From Carboxylicivirga litoralis (lineage in GTDB: Bacteria > Bacteroidota > Bacteroidia > Bacteroidales > Marinilabiliaceae), in contig NZ_JAFMVC010000002.1 of assembly GCF_025499605.1 (NCBI RefSeq), forward strand, positions 186,001 through 250,000: 64,000 bases of DNA, in the 5' to 3' direction. Both the position numbers and the translations under genes were made by a program. Of the stretch, positions 60,671 to 64,000 are shown one piece after another. How positions within the stretch are numbered: position 1 is the stretch's first letter; each line of letters starts with the position of its first letter. The notes under the pieces are model-generated. The model saw only the letters and a program-made list of their open reading frames with translations. It ran no database searches and was not told the DNA's origin.

Positions 60671-62782
60671 ATGGGAAAGGCAGATCTTAAAAAGACCAGG
60701 AACATAGGAATTATGGCTCACATCGATGCCGGTAAAACAACGACTACTGAGCGTATCTTGTTTTACACTGGTATCACTCACAAAATTGGTGAGGTGCACG
60801 ATGGTGCAGCTACTATGGACTGGATGGAGCAAGAGCAAGAGCGTGGTATTACCATTACTTCTGCTGCTGTTACAACTAACTGGATTTACGAAGGTGTTGA
60901 AAACAAAATTAACATCATCGATACCCCAGGTCACGTTGACTTTACAGTAGAGGTAGAGCGTTCACTACGTGTGTTGGATGGTGCTGTTGCATTATTTTGT
61001 GCTGTAGGTGGTGTTGAGCCACAGTCTGAAACTGTATGGCGTCAGGCTAACAAGTACAATGTTCCTCGTATTGGTTTCGTTAACAAAATGGACCGTTCAG
61101 GTGCTAACTTCTTCGAAGTAGTACGTCAGGTTCGTGAAATGTTAGGAGCTAATCCAATTCCTCTTCAGATTCCTATTGGTGCTGAAGAAAACTTCGAGGG
61201 TGTTATCGATTTGATCGAAAACAAAGCCGTTGTTTGGTTCGATGATGAGCAGTTAGGTTCTCGTTACGAGCTACAGGAAATTCCTGAAAACTTGAAAGCA
61301 GAAGCTGAAGAGTGGAGAGGAAAATTAATTGAAGCTGTAGCTGAGCACGATGATGAATTAATGGAGCGTTATTTCGAAGATCCTGAATCAATTACTCGCG
61401 ACGAGATGATTGAGGTAATTCGCAAGGCGACTATTGCTCAGACAATCACACCAATGATGTGTGGTTCAGCGTTTAAAAACAAAGGTGTTCAGCGTTTGTT
61501 AGATGCTGTTATCCAGTATTTACCATCTCCAAGTGATATCGGAACCATCGAAGGTGTTAATCCTAAGACAGGTGAAGAAGTAACATACGAAATGGATGAA
61601 GATCAGCCTTTATCAGCATTAGCATTTAAAATTGCTACTGACCCATTCGTTGGTCGTTTAGCATTTATGCGTGTTTATTCTGGTAAGATTGACGCTGGTT
61701 CATACGTATTAAATACACGTACTGATAAAAAAGAGCGTATCTCTCGTTTATATCAAATGAAATCAAACAAGCAGTTACCACGTGAGGTTATCGCAGCTGG
61801 TGATATCTGTGCTGGTGTTGGTTTCAAAGATATCCGTACTGGTGATACACTTTGTGACGAGAAACACCCAATCGTATTGGAATCAATGGATTTCCCAGAG
61901 CCAGTAATTGGTGTTGCTGTTGAGCCATTGTCACAAAAAGATATGGATAAGTTAGGCGTTGCTCTTGGTAAATTAGCTGAAGAGGATCCTACATTTAAAG
62001 TAAATACTAACGAAGAAACTGGTCAGACTGTTATTTCTGGTATGGGTGAGCTTCACCTTGAAGTACTTATCGACCGTTTGAAGCGTGAGTTTAAAGTAGA
62101 ATGTAACCAGGGTGCACCTCAGGTAACTTATAAAGAAACAATCACTCAGGAAGTTGAGCTTCGCGAAGTATTCAAGAAGCAGTCTGGTGGTCGTGGTAAA
62201 TTTGCCGATATCCAGTTCCGCATGGGACCTGCCGAAGAAGGTAAAGTAGGTCTTCAGTTCGAAAGCACAATTAAAGGTGGTAACATTCCTAAAGAATTTA
62301 TCCCTTCAATTGAGAAAGGTTTCAAAGAAGCTATGTTGAATGGTGTACTTTGCGGTAGTGAAGTAGAAGCATTGAAAGTAGAAGTATTTGATGGTTCTTT
62401 CCACGCTGTCGATTCAGACCAGTTGTCATTCGAAATTTGTGCCCGTCAAGGATTTAAATCAGCATCTGCACAAGCTAAGCCTCAGTTATTGGAGCCTATC
62501 ATGCGTGTTGAAGTTGTGACTCCTGAAGAGTACATGGGTGATATCATCGGTGACTTCAACAAGCGTCGTGGTCAGGTAGAAGGTATGGAATCTAAAGCTG
62601 GTGCTCGTGTAGTAAAAGCTAAGGTGCCATTGGCAGAGATGTTTGGTTACGTAACAGCATTACGTACGATCTCATCTGGTCGTGCTACTTCATCAATGGA
62701 ATTCTTAGAGTACGCAGCTGTACCTAAGCAAATCGCTATTGAAGTAGTTAAAGAAGCAAAAGGAAAAGTAGAATTATTATAA
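60671..62782 (+). CDS. fusA: Elongation factor G
   Basis: EF-G is the GTPase that drives translocation. The 703-residue protein has G1 [17 protein letters not shown]2 around [10 protein letters not shown]3 DTPGHVDFT and G4 NKMDRSG, followed by domains II-V of normal length, ending in [14 protein letters not shown]. It is in the str-cluster order rpsL-rpsG-fusA, with rpsJ next; tuf is absent between fusA and rpsJ. Confidence 0.97.
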   Translation: MGKADLKKTRNIGIMAHIDAGKTTTTERILFYTGITHKIGEVHDGAATMDWMEQEQERGITITSAAVTTNWIYEGVENKINIIDTPGHVDFTVEVERSLRVLDGAVALFCAVGGVEPQSETVWRQANKYNVPRIGFVNKMDRSGANFFEVVRQVREMLGANPIPLQIPIGAEENFEGVIDLIENKAVVWFDDEQLGSRYELQEIPENLKAEAEEWRGKLIEAVAEHDDELMERYFEDPESITRDEMIEVIRKATIAQTITPMMCGSAFKNKGVQRLLDAVIQYLPSPSDIGTIEGVNPKTGEEVTYEMDEDQPLSALAFKIATDPFVGRLAFMRVYSGKIDAGSYVLNTRTDKKERISRLYQMKSNKQLPREVIAAGDICAGVGFKDIRTGDTLCDEKHPIVLESMDFPEPVIGVAVEPLSQKDMDKLGVALGKLAEEDPTFKVNTNEETGQTVISGMGELHLEVLIDRLKREFKVECNQGAPQVTYKETITQEVELREVFKKQSGGRGKFADIQFRMGPAEEGKVGLQFESTIKGGNIPKEFIPSIEKGFKEAMLNGVLCGSEVEALKVEVFDGSFHAVDSDQLSFEICARQGFKSASAQAKPQLLEPIMRVEVVTPEEYMGDIIGDFNKRRGQVEGMESKAGARVVKAKVPLAEMFGYVTALRTISSGRATSSMEFLEYAAVPKQIAIEVVKEAKGKVELL

Positions 62783-62801
62783 CACAATTAGTGTTCTCAC
62801 T

Positions 62802-63107
62802 ATGAGTCAGAAAATTAGAATAAAACTTAAATCTTACGATCACAACTTGGTTGACAAGTCAGCTGAGAAGATCGTGAAGACAGTTAAGAGCACTGGTGCA
62901 GTAGTAAGCGGTCCTATTCCGCTTCCTACTCACAAGCGTATCTTCACTGTGTTGCGCTCCACATTTGTGAACAAGAAATCACGTGAGCAGTTTCAATTAT
63001 CATCTTACAAGCGTTTGATCGATATTTATAGCTCTACAGCTAAAACGATTGATGCTTTGATGAAGTTAGAATTGCCTAGTGGTGTAGAAGTAGAAATTAA
63101 AGTGTGA
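62802..63107 (+). CDS. rpsJ: 30S ribosomal protein S10
   Basis: A 101-residue S10 with [37 protein letters not shown] and the C-terminal [11 protein letters not shown]. It starts 19 bp behind fusA and leads into rplC. In many bacteria rpsJ begins a separate S10 operon; here the gap is too short for an obvious new promoter, so it is probably joined to the str genes. Confidence 0.97.
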   Translation: MSQKIRIKLKSYDHNLVDKSAEKIVKTVKSTGAVVSGPIPLPTHKRIFTVLRSTFVNKKSREQFQLSSYKRLIDIYSSTAKTIDALMKLELPSGVEVEIKV

Positions 63108-63127
63108 TAATCTTAAATGTTTAAACA

Positions 63128-63745
63128 ATGCCAGGACTAATTGGAAAAAAAATCGGAATGACATCCGTTTTCAGTGCCGATGGTAAAAATGTGCCATGCA
63201 CTGTTATCGAAGCAGGCCCTTGCGTAGTTACACAGGTTAAAACTGTGGAAACTGATGGCTACGAGGCTGTACAGTTGGCGTTTGACGACAAAAAAGAAAA
63301 GAGCACAAACCAACCTGAAGCAGGTCACTTTAAAAAGGCCGGTTCAGCACCAAAGCGTAAAGTTGTAGAATTCCACGAATTCGAAAACGAATTAAAGCTT
63401 GGTGAAGAGGTTAATGTGAATCTTTTCGAAGAAAACGCTTTTGTTGATATCACTGGTATCTCAAAAGGTAAAGGTTTTCAAGGTGTCGTAAAGCGTTACA
63501 ACTTTAGAGGTGTGGGTGACGCTACACACGGTCAGCACAACCGCTTACGCGCTCCTGGATCTATTGGTGCAGCATCCTACCCAGCAAGGGTTTTTAAAGG
63601 CATGCGCATGGCAGGTCGTACAGGTGGTGACAGAGTTAAGGTTGAAAACCTTAAAGTGATTAAAGTAATTCCTGAGAACAACCTTATTTTGGTTAAAGGT
63701 TCAGTACCAGGAGCAAAAGGCTCATATCTAATTATTGAAAAGTAA
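63128..63745 (+). CDS. rplC: 50S ribosomal protein L3
   Basis: A 205-residue L3: [20 protein letters not shown], the tip region [20 protein letters not shown] near the peptidyl-transferase centre, and [17 protein letters not shown]. The last base of its stop is the first base of the rplD ATG. Confidence 0.97.
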   Translation: MPGLIGKKIGMTSVFSADGKNVPCTVIEAGPCVVTQVKTVETDGYEAVQLAFDDKKEKSTNQPEAGHFKKAGSAPKRKVVEFHEFENELKLGEEVNVNLFEENAFVDITGISKGKGFQGVVKRYNFRGVGDATHGQHNRLRAPGSIGAASYPARVFKGMRMAGRTGGDRVKVENLKVIKVIPENNLILVKGSVPGAKGSYLIIEK

Positions 63746-64000
63746 TGGAACTGAACGTATTAACAATTGAAGGAAAAGAAACCGGAAGAAAGGTAAATTT
63801 ACCTGAAGCGGTGTTCGGAATTGAGCCCAGCGACCACGCCATTTACTTGGATGTAAAACAATACTTGGCTAATAATCGTCAAGGGACTCATAAGTCAAAG
63901 GAACGTGCTGAGATTACGGGTTCAACTCGTAAAATCAAAAAGCAAAAAGGTACTGGTACAGCTCGTGCTGGTAGCATTAAGTCTCCTGTTTTCGTAGGTG
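63745..64000 (+). CDS. rplD: 50S ribosomal protein L4, N-terminal part (partial)
   Basis: The first 85 codons of L4 are present, from [19 protein letters not shown] to [10 protein letters not shown]. The RNA-binding loop ([18 protein letters not shown]) is recognisable. The gene runs off the window end. It shares a TAATG junction with rplC. Confidence 0.93.
   Translation, partial: MELNVLTIEGKETGRKVNLPEAVFGIEPSDHAIYLDVKQYLANNRQGTHKSKERAEITGSTRKIKKQKGTGTARAGSIKSPVFVG

Overview
The window is an AT-rich stretch of a Bacteroidota chromosome, most like a marine or anaerobic Marinilabiliales/Bacteroidales-type genome. The signs are: a PorG-like type IX secretion protein inside the nadK-porG-uppS-bamA-skp-murI block, a DUF4492 gene ahead of cydAB, a fused 2-oxoacid:ferredoxin oxidoreductase, Bacteroidota-type promoters (TTTG, 19-21 bp, TAnnTTTG), and almost no Shine-Dalgarno sequences. 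Assignment below phylum is inference. No rRNA, tRNA, CRISPR array, phage or transposase gene was seen; this is mostly core chromosome.

Layout. 1-6.1 kb: the end of gltD, an orphan lipoprotein, an esterase, a Dabb protein, uridine kinase, a PolB-like exonuclease, an alpha/beta hydrolase and pdxJ. 6.2-16.1 kb: an envelope block with a CBS protein, a small BamA-like barrel, nadK, porG, uppS, bamA, three tandem skp/ompH paralogues and murI. 16.1-23.2 kb: gamma-carbonic anhydrase, korAB, then a TetR regulator divergent from a SulP transporter plus beta-carbonic anhydrase pair. 23.3-30.2 kb: a complete trpEGDCFBA operon behind a trp attenuator. 30.4-34.8 kb: purU, a TlpA-like thioredoxin and hisH-A-F-IE. 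34.8-46.3 kb: a TPR gene broken by an in-frame stop, an HD protein, a MATE transporter behind a structured leader, a metallopeptidase lipoprotein, an ECF sigma factor, DUF4492-cydA-cydB with a small membrane protein, pssA and a hemerythrin. 46.3-51.3 kb: two tandem histidine attenuators and hisG-D-C-B. 51.5-59.4 kb: a large receiver/ATP-grasp protein, acs, fabD and an M28 peptidase. 59.6 kb to the end: rpsL-rpsG-fusA-rpsJ-rplC-rplD, the start of the str/S10 ribosomal cluster.

The most interesting material is regulatory RNA and very short genes. Upstream of hisG lie two complete attenuators in series, each with its own His-rich leader peptide (five His codons each), an antiterminator segment overlapping the leader stop codon, and an intrinsic terminator. 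Upstream of trpE lies one attenuator with a Trp-Trp leader peptide. The his and trp devices seem to use different arms of the terminator for antitermination. A 44-residue single-span membrane protein sits directly behind cydB, in the place of a CydX-type subunit. A nested-stem RNA and a 43-codon ORF with a strong Shine-Dalgarno sequence precede the MATE gene. Several families of short palindromic repeats fill the intergenic gaps, including gaps inside the his operon.
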